Positions 44,892 to 53,477 of a stretch of DNA of 64,000 nucleotides are shown piece after piece (position 1 is the stretch's first letter; the number at the start of each line of letters is the position of its first letter). Origin of the DNA: UBA5069 sp963773745 (GTDB taxonomy: Bacteria > Chloroflexota > Anaerolineae > Caldilineales > Caldilineaceae). Where the stretch lies: contig CAVZCL010000005.1 in the NCBI GenBank assembly GCA_963773745.1, forward strand, positions 930,001-994,000, given 5' to 3'. The translations under genes and the position numbers were made by a program. The notes under the pieces were generated by a model. That model was not told the origin of the DNA. It searched no databases and worked only from the letters and a program-made list of their open reading frames with translations.

Positions 44892-47639
44892 CTACTCTGC
44901 GGCGCTCTTCTTGGCCGCTGTCTTTTTGGCTGCTGGCTTCTTGGTCGCGCTCTTCTTTGCCGGCGTCTTCTTCGCTGCCGCTTTCCTGGCAGGCGCCTTC
45001 TTGTCCGCGCCCTTCTCTGCCGCGGCCTTCTTCGTGGCAGCCGCCTTCTTTGCCGCGGGCTTGCGGGCGGGCGCATCGCCACGTGCAGCGCGGCGTTCGG
45101 CCGCGGCGGCCAGCAGGGCAATTGCCTCGTCCAGCGTCACGGCGTCCGGGTTCATCTCCTTGGGAATGTTGCCGTAAACCTTGCCATACTTGACGTAGGG
45201 ACCATAGCGCCCCACGCCTGCCTGCACAACGCCCCCTTCGGGGTGCTCGCCGATCTCGCGCAAGGCAGCGCCTCTGCCGCGGCCGCCACCACCGGCCGCC
45301 TTCTCGGTGAGCAGCACAAGCGCACGCGGCAGTTCGATGGTCAGTACGTCATCAGGTTCGCTAATATTGGCGTAGGTGCGGTTGTGCACGATATACGGCC
45401 CAAAGCGCCCCACGCCGGCCAGCACCGGCTCGCCGCTTTCGGGGTGCTTGCCCAACGTGCGCGGCAGGCTCAGCAGTTGCAGCGCCACGTCGAGCGTCAC
45501 CTCGTCGGGGTCCATGCCGCGCAGCAGGCTGGCGCGGGGCGGCTTGGGCTTGCCCTTCTCGGGGTCATCACCCTTTTGCACATAGGGGCCAAAGCGCCCC
45601 GTGCGCAGCGTGATCTCCTGCTCATCGTCGGGGTCAACGCCCAGCTTGCGCGGCCCTTCGCTCTTCTGGGTGAAGAGAAGCTCGGCCATTTCGGCGGTAA
45701 GGTCGGCCGGGGCCAAATCGGGCGGGAGGCTGGCGCGCACGACGCCGTCGCCGTTGTCGGCACGCGTGAGGTAGGGGCCGAACTGGCCAATGCGCACCTC
45801 GCCGGGGAAGTCGTCACCAAGCCGCACGCCGCTGACAATGCGCGGGTCAATCGCGCTCTCCTTCTCGCGCACCTGCTCCGCCAAACCATCCGCGCCCAGA
45901 TAGAATTGGTTGAGGTAGGCCAGCCACGCAGCGTCGCCATTGGCAATGTCGTCGAGCTTTTGCTCCATGTTGGCGGTGAAGTTCAGGTCCACCAGTTCGG
46001 TGAAGTGATCCTCGAGGAGCTGCGTCACGGCAAAGGCGGTGAAGGTGGGCACCAACTCCTTGCGCTGCTTGAAGCCATAGCCGCGCTGCAGAATTGTGTC
46101 GATAATCGACGCATAGGTGCTGGGGCGGCCAATGCCCTCGGCCTCAAGCGCCTTGACAAGGGTAGCCTCAGTGTAGCGGGCGGGCGGCTTCGTCTCGTGG
46201 CCGGCGGCGTTGAGCGCAAGCAGCGCCACAATTTCGTCAATCGTGAGCACGGGTAGCGGCGCATCCTGGCTGTCAAGGGCAGCATCGGGGTCGTCACTGC
46301 CTTCCACATAGGCGCGGAAGTAGCCGGCGAAGAGCACCGTACGGCCCGAGGCGCGGAAGAGCGCATCCTCCACACCAATGGTGGCCGTGGTCAACCGGAT
46401 GCGCGCATTGGCCATCTGCGTGGCTATCGTGCGCTTCCACACAAGGTCATAGAGGGCGCGCTCGCGGCCGTGGAGCGGCAATTGGTCGGCCGGCAGCATC
46501 TTGTCGCCGGCGGGGCGGATCGCCTCGTGCGCCTCCTGGGCGTTTTTGGTCTTGGCCGAATAGCGGCGTGGCTGCGGGTGCAGGTATTGCTCGCCGTAGA
46601 GTTCGCGCACGCGCATGCGCGAGGCATCCACCGCCTGCTGGCTCAGGTTGACCGAGTCGGTGCGCATGTAGGTAATGTAGCCATTTTCGTAGAGGCTCTG
46701 GGCTATGCGCATGGTCTCCTTGGCGCTCAGCCCCAGCTTGCGGTTGGCTTCCTGCTGCAGAGTGCTCGTGGTGAAGGGCGGCCCGGGTGAGCGGCTCTGC
46801 TCCTTCTCCTCGAGATCGGTGACGCGCCATGTGCCTTTGTCCAGGCGTGCGGCCAGAGCGCCGGCCTCCGCCTCGTTGAGCAGCACCACCGCATTGGGCT
46901 TGGCGACCATGCCCGTGCTCTCGTCAAAGTCACGGCCGGTGGCAACTCGCTTGCCGCCCACCGAGTAGAGCACCGCCTGAAAGTGGTTGTTGGCCTGGTC
47001 GGGCAGCTTGGTCAAGCTCGCCGTCAGATCCCAGTATGCGCCCTTGTGAAAGGCGCGGCGATCGCGCTCGCGCAGCACCAGCAGGCGCACAGCCACACTC
47101 TGCACGCGCCCGGCCGAGAGTTTGGGCGCAATCTTCTTCCACAGCAACGGCGAGACGGTGTAGCCCACAAGACGGTCCAGAATGCGACGCGTCTCCTGCG
47201 CGTGGACAAGGTCCTGATCAATCGCACGCATCTCCTTGAGCGACGCCTGAATGGCGTCCTTGGTGATTTCGTGGAAGACCATGCGGTGGACCGGCACGGT
47301 GGGCTTGAGCACCTGCTGCAGGTGCCAGCCAATGCTCTCGCCCTCGCGGTCTTCGTCGGTGGCCAGAATCAGTTCGTCGGCGCTGGCCAGTTGCGCCTTG
47401 AGCGCCGCAACCAGCTTCTTCTTGGAGGCAGGCACAACGTAGAGCGGCTCAAAGTCCTTCTCCACGTTGACGCCCAGGCGCGCCCACGGTGCGCCCTTGG
47501 CACGTGCGGGGATCTCCGCCGCCGAGGCAGGCAGATCGCGCACGTGGCCCATGCTGGCCTCCACGTGATAGCCTGCGGGCAGATAGCCGCGAATGGTTTT
47601 TGCTTTGGTGGGGGATTCAACAATTACAAGCTTGGTCAT
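44892..47639 (-). CDS. topA: DNA topoisomerase I
   Basis: A 915-residue type IA topoisomerase from the ATG at 47639. The Toprim domain begins MTKLVIVESPTKAKTIRGYL and contains the acidic DEDREGE. The active-site Tyr is in GYITYMRTDSVNLS, and LVKALEAEGIGRPSTYASII is the conserved cavity motif. The C-terminal part has repeated GRFGPY/GRYGPY units (topoisomerase C-terminal repeats) in place of zinc fingers. It ends in a Lys/Ala/Pro tail of about 60 residues resembling histone H1, likely to bind DNA. It relaxes negative supercoils. The open frame upstream of 47639 has no similarity. Confidence 0.96.
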   Translation of the reverse strand: MTKLVIVESPTKAKTIRGYLPAGYHVEASMGHVRDLPASAAEIPARAKGAPWARLGVNVEKDFEPLYVVPASKKKLVAALKAQLASADELILATDEDREGESIGWHLQQVLKPTVPVHRMVFHEITKDAIQASLKEMRAIDQDLVHAQETRRILDRLVGYTVSPLLWKKIAPKLSAGRVQSVAVRLLVLRERDRRAFHKGAYWDLTASLTKLPDQANNHFQAVLYSVGGKRVATGRDFDESTGMVAKPNAVVLLNEAEAGALAARLDKGTWRVTDLEEKEQSRSPGPPFTTSTLQQEANRKLGLSAKETMRIAQSLYENGYITYMRTDSVNLSQQAVDASRMRVRELYGEQYLHPQPRRYSAKTKNAQEAHEAIRPAGDKMLPADQLPLHGRERALYDLVWKRTIATQMANARIRLTTATIGVEDALFRASGRTVLFAGYFRAYVEGSDDPDAALDSQDAPLPVLTIDEIVALLALNAAGHETKPPARYTEATLVKALEAEGIGRPSTYASIIDTILQRGYGFKQRKELVPTFTAFAVTQLLEDHFTELVDLNFTANMEQKLDDIANGDAAWLAYLNQFYLGADGLAEQVREKESAIDPRIVSGVRLGDDFPGEVRIGQFGPYLTRADNGDGVVRASLPPDLAPADLTAEMAELLFTQKSEGPRKLGVDPDDEQEITLRTGRFGPYVQKGDDPEKGKPKPPRASLLRGMDPDEVTLDVALQLLSLPRTLGKHPESGEPVLAGVGRFGPYIVHNRTYANISEPDDVLTIELPRALVLLTEKAAGGGGRGRGAALREIGEHPEGGVVQAGVGRYGPYVKYGKVYGNIPKEMNPDAVTLDEAIALLAAAAERRAARGDAPARKPAAKKAAATKKAAAEKGADKKAPARKAAAKKTPAKKSATKKPAAKKTAAKKSAAE

Positions 47640-47860
47640 AATCAAATACAGTCCCAACTTGAAAACCTCGGCCAGCGAACGGTGATGGCGAGGCGAAAGA
47701 GCACAGAATGGTACGCACGCGGCGCTGCCCCGCGGCTGGAGCCGGCGCAAATGCGCGTGGAATGATGCCGGAGCATGCAGAGGCGCGCAAGGGCAAGCGT
47801 GCGCAATTCTAGCCCACAGCGGCGGCGCAGCCCAAAAAGCCGCAGCGCAAACGAGAAGCA

Positions 47861-47932
47861 AAGGGGACAAGGGAACGGGGAACAGGGAACGGAGATCGCG
47901 TGCGGACCCTGTTCCCTGTTCCCCTTGTCCCC
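47861..47932. repeat. Inverted repeat, GGGAACAGGGAAC family
   Basis: AGGGGACAAGGGAACGGGGAA on the left pairs with GTTCCCTGTTCCCCTTGTCC on the right, with one extra GGAAC-like unit in the left arm. It lies between the divergent topA and FG-GAP genes, where a terminator is not expected. Confidence 0.85.
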
Positions 47933-47944
47933 TCTGTCCCCACG

Positions 47945-47973
47945 TTGACGCCATTGCGCCCTTCGATTATGCT
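47945..47973 (+). promoter_or_regulatory. Promoter for the FG-GAP gene, leaderless
   Basis: TTGACG (47945-47950), 17 nt, TATGCT (47968-47973), then 7 nt to the ATG at 47981. No Shine-Dalgarno sequence. Confidence 0.65.
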
Positions 47974-47980
47974 CGCAGTT

Positions 47981-49708
47981 ATGACAAAAACGCCGCGCAT
48001 TCGTGCAGTTTGCCTTGCCACTTGCCTGCTCTTCGCCACCCTCGTTGTCTTCTTGCCCGCTGCCGCCGGCGCACAGTCGCACGTTGCGCCAGTCAACGTG
48101 CCGGCGACCGTGACATCCCGCCCGATTGCGCGCCCAGCCACATGCAGCGACCAGTTCATTGCCACGGACCTCGACCACACGACCGCTACGGATGACGGTC
48201 TCATCCAGATGTTCGAGGCGAATGGCGCAGGGCTGGCCGCCGGCGATCTGGACAACGATGGCGACCTCGATCTCGTTCTCGGCAACCTGGACGGTCCCAA
48301 CACAATTCTCTGGAACGAGGGCCTCTCGAACGAGGGGCGCGACAGACGCGGCGCTCTCTCCTTCCGCACGCAGCACTTTGGCGACGACAACAGCCGCGCC
48401 ATTACGCTGGTGGATGTGGACGCCGACGGCCGCCTGGACATCGTGCTCACGCGCAACACGGGCGCGCTGGCCTACTGGCGCAACCTTGGCCCCGATGATG
48501 CAGGAGAAACGGCCTTCAAGCGCGTCATCCTGCCGGGCGTGGGCAAGCCCGCCTACAGCCTCGCCTGGGGTGATTTGGACGACGACGGCGACCTCGATCT
48601 CGTCACCGCGACCTACGACGCAGGCATGCTCACCGAACTGGGCAACGAGTATCTGCTGGCCAACAACGGCGGCGTCTTCGTCTACACCAACAACGAGGGA
48701 CGCTTTCGCCCGCAGCAACTCTCCAACGAGGCGCAGGGGCTGGCTGTCTTCCTCTTCGACGCCGACCGCGATGGCCGGCTTGACATCCACGTGGGCAACG
48801 ACTTCAACCTCTCCGACATGGCATGGCGCAACACGCCCGATGGCTGGGAATGGGAGAAGCCCTTTGCCGCCACGCCCCACAGCACCATGAGCATTGACGC
48901 CGGCGACATTCACAACGACGGCCGCCCCGAAGTCATGGCCACCGACATGAAGCCCTATGCGCCCGAGGATGCCACCGTTGCCACCGCGTGGGCCCCGCTC
49001 ATGGCGGGTATGCTCCCCATGGTGATGGAGCCCAACGACATTCAGGTGATGGAGAACGTGCTGCTGGTGCGCGACGACTCCGACATGTACTACAACGTGA
49101 GCAACGCCGTGGGCGTGGACGCGACGGGCTGGTCGTGGTCGGCCCGCTTCGGTGACCTGGACCTGGACGGCGCGCTCGATCTCTACGTGGTCAACGGCTT
49201 CATCGAGGAGCGGCTGCTGAGCCACCTGCCCAACCACGAGCTTGTGGAGGAAAACCAGGCCTTCCGCAACGACGGCGTGGGTGAATTCGAGGAGATGCCG
49301 CAGTGGGGGCTTGCGAGCACGCGCAGCGGCCGCAGCATGCTGATGGCCGATATGGATAATGACGGCGACCTGGACATTGTGGTCAACAATGTGCGCGCCG
49401 CCGCGCAATACTTTGAGAACGACCTCTGCACGGAGGGTGCGGCGCTCGAGTTTGGCTTGCAGCAGCCGGGCGTGCAGAACCGCAACGCCATCGGCGCGCA
49501 GGTCATTCTCAAGACCAACGTCGGCACGCTCATGCGCGATGTGCGCGTCTCCAGCGCCTACCTGACAGCTGAGCCGCCGCTGGTGCACTTTGGCCTTGCC
49601 TCAGGCACGGAGATTCGCAGCGCGACGGTCATCTGGCCCGACGGTGCGCGCTCCACGCTGCCCATGCCCGCGCCCAACAGTGCCATCACCGTTACGCGTA
49701 ACGGCTAG
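47981..49708 (+). CDS. Secreted FG-GAP/CRTAC1-like beta-propeller protein
   Basis: A 575-residue protein from the ATG at 47981. A signal peptide (TPRIRAVCLATCLLFATLVV, then AAAGAQS) precedes repeated calcium-binding DxDxDG motifs: DLDNDGDLDLVLGN, DVDADGRLDIVLT, DLDDDGDLDLVTA, DADRDGRLDIHVGN, DLDLDGALDLYVVN and DMDNDGDLDIVVNN. This is at least six blades of a FG-GAP/VCBS propeller. The C-terminus GAQVILKTNVGTLMRDVRVS and SATVIWPDGARSTLPMP is the ASPIC/UnbV domain of CRTAC1-like proteins. It is exported, probably to the cell surface, with a binding role not known. Its stop codon is the edge of a palindrome. Confidence 0.93.
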   Translation: MTKTPRIRAVCLATCLLFATLVVFLPAAAGAQSHVAPVNVPATVTSRPIARPATCSDQFIATDLDHTTATDDGLIQMFEANGAGLAAGDLDNDGDLDLVLGNLDGPNTILWNEGLSNEGRDRRGALSFRTQHFGDDNSRAITLVDVDADGRLDIVLTRNTGALAYWRNLGPDDAGETAFKRVILPGVGKPAYSLAWGDLDDDGDLDLVTATYDAGMLTELGNEYLLANNGGVFVYTNNEGRFRPQQLSNEAQGLAVFLFDADRDGRLDIHVGNDFNLSDMAWRNTPDGWEWEKPFAATPHSTMSIDAGDIHNDGRPEVMATDMKPYAPEDATVATAWAPLMAGMLPMVMEPNDIQVMENVLLVRDDSDMYYNVSNAVGVDATGWSWSARFGDLDLDGALDLYVVNGFIEERLLSHLPNHELVEENQAFRNDGVGEFEEMPQWGLASTRSGRSMLMADMDNDGDLDIVVNNVRAAAQYFENDLCTEGAALEFGLQQPGVQNRNAIGAQVILKTNVGTLMRDVRVSSAYLTAEPPLVHFGLASGTEIRSATVIWPDGARSTLPMPAPNSAITVTRNG

Positions 49709-49829
49709 CTACGACGCAGAGGCGCAAAGACGCAAAGGCTCGCAAAGAAAAGCAACAACAAGAGTGGCTTTCCTTGTTGTTGCTTTTCTTTGCGAGCCTT
49801 TGCGTCTTTGCGCCTCTGCGTCGTAGCTA
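49706..49829. repeat. Perfect stop-to-stop palindrome (57-bp arms)
   Basis: Arms 49706-49762 and 49773-49829 are exact reverse complements around a 10-nt loop. The left arm starts with the TAG of the FG-GAP gene (49706-49708). The right arm ends with the stop of the convergent DUF4349 gene (49827-49829). The arm sequence uses the GCAAAGACGCAAAGG and GCAAAGAAAAGCAAC words found at 741-874. Confidence 0.96.
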
Positions 49830-50783
49830 GGCAGTGGTTGTTGTGCGGCGGCGCCTGCGCAGAACAATCCAGCGCACAAGCAGGATGAGCAGCACAAAGG
49901 GCAGCGCCACCAGCAGCAGCACGGGCACCACCGCCACGAAGAACCAGATGAGACCCGTGCCGAGCGTTTGCAGTCCGCTCACCAGCGAGCGGCTGGCATT
50001 GCGCAGGTCGTCACGCGGCCGCCAGCCCGTCTGCACAACGGGCAGCGAGGCGGCATCCGGCGCGAGTTGCACCTCAATTGTCGAGAGGCCAATCAGGTTG
50101 TCAAGCATGTTCTTGCGTCCCTGCACCTGCTCAATCTGGCCGCGGATTGCCGTCAACTGGTTGAAGACGGCGAGAATGTCCTCGGCCGTGCTATCGGGGC
50201 GCTCGCGCACCTCGGTAAGCATGGCGCGCAATTCATCCTCAGTGGCCTGCAGGTTGCGCAACTGCGCGTCAAGGTCGGTGTACTGGTCGGTCACATCCTC
50301 GCGGCTGATTGTGCGCGAACCCACCTCGAGCGCAAGCCCCTCAAGGCGCGCCAGCGTCTCGTCCAGCGCCTCGGCGGGCACGCGCAAGGTCACGTTGCCT
50401 GCGAGGACAGGGTTGTCGCCGCTGTACTGGTTGTAGAGATTGGCGTCGGAAATGAAGCCGCCCAGTTCATCCATGAGGGCCTCAATTTCACGCACTGTGG
50501 CGCCTGCGTCGGCCACGACAAGTGCAATGGAGGCGCGCGCAATCATCTTGCGGTTGAGGAGGGCGCTGGTCGTCTGCTCCTGTGCAAAGGGCATACCCGC
50601 TGCGGCCTCCTGCACGGAGCCAGCAGATGCCGCCTCGGCCGCAGGTGCTTCTGCCATGGAGGACTCCACTCTTAAGGAGTCGTTGGCGGTGTTGCGGCTG
50701 CCGCAGCCACCGAGGAGCAGCGCCAGGAGCAGGAGAAGCGAGAAGAATTGAAGGGAATGTGTGCGCTTGCGCAGAGTGGCCAT
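49827..50783 (-). CDS. DUF4349 lipoprotein
   Basis: A 318-residue protein. The signal peptide QFFSLLLLLALLLGGCGS ends at the lipobox Cys. After an Ala/Glu linker the DUF4349 domain begins RKMIARASIALVVADAGATV, with ALMDELGGFISDANLYN, LAGNVTLRVPAEALDETLAR, SREDVTDQYTDLDAQLRNLQ and a coiled-coil. The C-terminus has one transmembrane helix and a strongly basic tail, LRRRRRTTTTA. The family is found in many envelopes, with a role not established; the layout suggests an outer-leaflet lipid-anchored protein with an inner tail. Confidence 0.92.
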   Translation of the reverse strand: MATLRKRTHSLQFFSLLLLLALLLGGCGSRNTANDSLRVESSMAEAPAAEAASAGSVQEAAAGMPFAQEQTTSALLNRKMIARASIALVVADAGATVREIEALMDELGGFISDANLYNQYSGDNPVLAGNVTLRVPAEALDETLARLEGLALEVGSRTISREDVTDQYTDLDAQLRNLQATEDELRAMLTEVRERPDSTAEDILAVFNQLTAIRGQIEQVQGRKNMLDNLIGLSTIEVQLAPDAASLPVVQTGWRPRDDLRNASRSLVSGLQTLGTGLIWFFVAVVPVLLLVALPFVLLILLVRWIVLRRRRRTTTTA

Positions 50784-50915
50784 GTGCTTTCCTCCGGGGT
50801 GGACAACGGAGTACGCTCCGCCTGCAATGGGGACGGAGCCGCCCGTGGCATTGTTCCGCCAACTAACTTCGCCTTTGCGTCGAGGTTGTCGGCTAAACGC
50901 GAATCACATGCAGAG

Positions 50916-51093
50916 CGGCAGTTTCAACGCAAGGGCGCAAGGGTGGCAAGGGCGCAAGGGAAAAGCAAAACAGGCAAAGCTAAGGCACAAATTATCATGC
51001 AGCATGCGCCAGGTTCTTGAGGCTGACGTTCCTTTTTGCCTTGCTTTTCCCTTGCGCCCTTGCCACCCTTGCGCCCTTGCGTTGAAACTGCCG
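50916..51093. repeat. Perfect inverted repeat (53-bp arms), CAAGGGCGCAA family
   Basis: Arms 50916-50968 and 51041-51093 are exact reverse complements (CGGCAGTTTCAACGCAAGGG and so on) around a 72-nt loop. It lies between the plsC-like stop and the DUF4349 start on the same strand. Confidence 0.95.
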
Positions 51094-51112
51094 ATTTCAG
51101 CCGTATCTGAGT

Positions 51113-51922
51113 TTAAACCCGCTCCCAGCGCGCCTTGTCCACTTGATTCAGCGCGAGCGGTGCGGGCGGAAAATCCAGCACCTGCTCAATCTGCCGCTGT
51201 GTAATGGCCGCCACCAGCGCTGCGTCATCGGCGCGCGTCATCTGCAGCACGGGCAGCGGAATCATCGTCACCTCAATGGGCCCGTTATGCTTGGCCAGCC
51301 GCCAGGCCGCGCCCACCATCGTCTCGTGGCGTGTGCCGCCGTGCCAGGTCACCACGTCGGGGCGGTTGTAGTGGATGGCGCAGGGCAGAATCGCGACCTC
51401 GTTTTCGACAGCCAGTTCAAAAGCGCCGAAGCGAAAGGGGTTGAGCCTGTCGCCTGGCCCCAGTCGCCCCTCGGGATAGACAACGATGGGCGGATAGGGG
51501 TCCCGCTGTAGCGCGGCAGTAATCGAGTGGCGCGCCAGGCGGCGCGATTCACGGTTGCTGCGGTCCACAAAGACCGTCTCCTGCGCGACGGCAAACCAGC
51601 CAATGACAGGCTGGCGGTGGATTTCCTTGGCGGCCAGGAAGCGAATCGGCGCAGCGTTGACCATGGCGACCACATCCATATAGGAGGAGTGGTTCGCCAC
51701 AATAATGCCGTGGTGCTGCATCATGGCTTGTTGATTGGTGCAGGTGAAGCGCACATTGAAGATGCGGTTGAAGATGTGTGAAATCGCATAGGTGAGCCAT
51801 GGGCCCAGGCGCGCGCCTCTGTAGCGCACGGGGATCATACTCAGAATGATCACAGGCAGGACGCCAAGGCCCAGAAGAAGTACGGTTAGGATAAAGCGAA
51901 TCGAGCCGCGCAAAATTGCCAT
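51113..51922 (-). CDS. 1-acyl-sn-glycerol-3-phosphate acyltransferase-like protein
   Basis: A 269-residue PlsC-family acyltransferase with an N-terminal hydrophobic helix (FILTVLLLGLGVLPVIILS). The catalytic HxxxxD is in IVANHSSYMDVVAM, and the substrate site is in PIVVYPEGRLGPGD. It transfers an acyl group to position 2 of lysophosphatidate in phospholipid synthesis. Since glycerol-phosphate or alkyl-DHAP enzymes occur elsewhere in the window, an ether-lipid precursor is a possible substrate, but that is inference. It is divergent from the CBS gene. Confidence 0.9.
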   Translation of the reverse strand: MAILRGSIRFILTVLLLGLGVLPVIILSMIPVRYRGARLGPWLTYAISHIFNRIFNVRFTCTNQQAMMQHHGIIVANHSSYMDVVAMVNAAPIRFLAAKEIHRQPVIGWFAVAQETVFVDRSNRESRRLARHSITAALQRDPYPPIVVYPEGRLGPGDRLNPFRFGAFELAVENEVAILPCAIHYNRPDVVTWHGGTRHETMVGAAWRLAKHNGPIEVTMIPLPVLQMTRADDAALVAAITQRQIEQVLDFPPAPLALNQVDKARWERV

Positions 51923-52060
51923 GGTGCCGCCTGAGGTTCGTTCGAGTTACGGGTATGTCGTGGGCAGATTGTACCTGTGGCTCGTCAAATTGCACAGCGT
52001 GCCCCGTGCGCGCCGCACCGAAAGACGCAACGATTGCTGCGCTGCGCAAGCCCCAATTCG

Positions 52061-52069
52061 TGCTATACT
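52061..52069 (+). promoter_or_regulatory. Extended -10 promoter for the CBS gene
   Basis: TGCTATACT at 52061-52069, identical to the coaE element at 34596-34604. The leader to 52161 is about 85 nt. Confidence 0.55.
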
Positions 52070-52160
52070 CACTTGTGCTAGCGCTCGCCAGCACTTTCCC
52101 GTCAAATGTCCGCGCCTATCCCTCCATTCTTCACCCCTCGAGCCATGCAAGGAGCGCATG

Positions 52161-52631
52161 ATGCACCGCATTCCCGTTCGTCAGATCATGACGCAGGATG
52201 TTGTCACGATTCATCCCGAGGAACTGGTTGTGGATGCGGCGCAGGTGATGGACGACCTCAATCTGCGCCGCCTGCCCGTGGTGGATGATGCCGGCGTTGT
52301 GCTCGGCATCATCACCGATTCGGATGTGCTGCAGGTGGAAGCGGCCGGCGATGCCATTCGCAACAGCTATGAGCCCGAGGCCAATGAGGCGTGGCTGACG
52401 GTGGGCGATGTGATGACGCGCGAGGTCGTGACGATTGATGTGGATGCCTCTGTGGGCGAATTGGCGACATTGATGGTTGAGAATAAGGTGGGGGGCGTGC
52501 CCGTCGTCGCCTGGGATGACCCGCAGAAGCCCACCGAGGCGCGCCTTGTGGGAATGGTGACGGAGACCGATATCTTCCGCATGATTGCCGACGCCTGGAG
52601 CGCCTACCGCCAGGCAGTCAACGCCATCTGA
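52161..52631 (+). CDS. Two-CBS-domain protein
   Basis: A 156-residue protein from the ATG at 52161 (AAGGAG 7 nt upstream; an adjacent ATG at 52158 is closer). CBS 1 reads RQIMTQDVVTIHPEELVVDA, LRRLPVVDDAGVVLGIITDS. CBS 2 reads DVMTREVVTIDVDASVGELA, KVGGVPVV, LVGMVTETDIFRMI. Such stand-alone pairs bind adenosine nucleotides and often regulate another enzyme or transporter. No partner is evident nearby. Confidence 0.93.
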   Translation: MHRIPVRQIMTQDVVTIHPEELVVDAAQVMDDLNLRRLPVVDDAGVVLGIITDSDVLQVEAAGDAIRNSYEPEANEAWLTVGDVMTREVVTIDVDASVGELATLMVENKVGGVPVVAWDDPQKPTEARLVGMVTETDIFRMIADAWSAYRQAVNAI

Positions 52632-52757
52632 AGAGCGTCAGTGCAAAGGCGCAAAGATAGCAAAGAAGCGCAAAGAAAAAGCAAAAGCAAGAGAGAACAC
52701 ATCCGATTCTCTCTTGCTTTTGCTTTTTCTTTGCGCTTCTTTGCGTTAAGGCTCTTC
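52630..52757. repeat. Inverted repeat with GCAAAG words between convergent genes
   Basis: The inner arm (about 52660-52697) GCAAAGAAGCGCAAAGAAAA pairs perfectly with its complement (52707-52744). The outer GAAGAGC (52630-52636) pairs with GCTCTTC (52751-52757). It overlaps the stop of the CBS gene (52629-52631) and ends 10 bp before the tpx stop. Confidence 0.9.
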
Positions 52758-52766
52758 TTTGTCCTG

Positions 52767-53280
52767 CTAGAGCAGCGACTTGACCGCGGCAATGGCCGCA
52801 TCGTAGTTGGGCTGCTGGCCAATCGACGGGCAGATACTCAACGTAGCGCACCGTGTTGGAGGCATCCACCACGAATACCGCGCGCTGATCAATGCGCAGC
52901 TCCGGCACATAGGTGCCATAGGCCTTGCCAAAGTCCAGATTGGTGTGGTCCGACAGCATCTGCACGCGGTCGACGCCGGCGGCGCCGCACCAGCGCTTCT
53001 GCGCAGCGGGCATGTCTACACTCACCGTAAGCACAATCAAGTTATCGTCCAAATTGGCGGCTTCCTGGTTCATGCGGCGTGTCTGCGCATCGCACACGCC
53101 CGTGTCAATGCTGGGCACAACGCTGATCAGGCGCACCTTGCCCTGCGTGTTGGCCAGCAGCGGCCAGGGCGAAGCAAAGCCGGTTTGCAGTGTGACTTCG
53201 GGTGCATGGTCGCCTGGCTTCAATGTGGGGCCTTCGACGGCCAGCTGTTGGTCACGAAACTCAAAAGTGCGGTCGCTCAT
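52767..53280 (-). CDS. tpx: Thiol peroxidase (frameshifted C-terminus)
   Basis: The peroxiredoxin motif is SVVPSIDTGVCDAQTRRMNQ with peroxidatic Cys, preceded by LKPGDHAPEVTLQ and followed by TVSVDMPAAQKRWCGAAGVD. The frame shifts near 52825, and the expected end IGQQPNYDAAIAAVKSLL is in the next frame, ending at 52767. Restored length is about 170 residues. Start at 53280 (MSDRTFEF). It detoxifies peroxides with thioredoxin, consistent with trxB in the same window. Confidence 0.92.
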
Positions 53281-53359
53281 CTTATCTCCAAAGGGCGTTT
53301 TGGTTGCGGCGTCACGCGGACGTTGGGGTGGCGTACCGCTCGCTGCGCTGAACAAGAAA

Positions 53360-53387
53360 GGGGCTGCAGCATGGTTGCTGCAGCCCC
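53360..53387 (-). terminator. Intrinsic terminator after the amino-acid-binding gene
   Basis: GGGGCTGCAGC (53360-53370) pairs perfectly with 53377-53387, and on the minus strand runs into CCCCTTTCTTGTT. Stem of 11 bp. Confidence 0.75.
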
Positions 53388-53434
53388 GTCAATGTGCCAA
53401 ATGATCGCAGCGCCGTCTGTAAGCGCGCCCGCGA

Positions 53435-53477
53435 TGTGAGCGCTACTGCGTGTGAGCGCTACTACGTGTGAGCGCTA
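53435..53477. repeat. 16-bp tandem repeat over the stop codon
   Basis: TGTGAGCGCTACTGCG and TGTGAGCGCTACTACG (53435-53466) are followed by TGTGAGCGCTAG, which holds the stop of the minus-strand gene (53475-53477). It looks like duplication of the 3' end. Confidence 0.8.

Noticed and set aside
47642..49588. A 648-codon minus-strand open frame opposite the FG-GAP gene
   Set aside because: The plus-strand gene has a signal peptide and repeated DxDxDG motifs. The minus frame has only Val/His-rich sequence.
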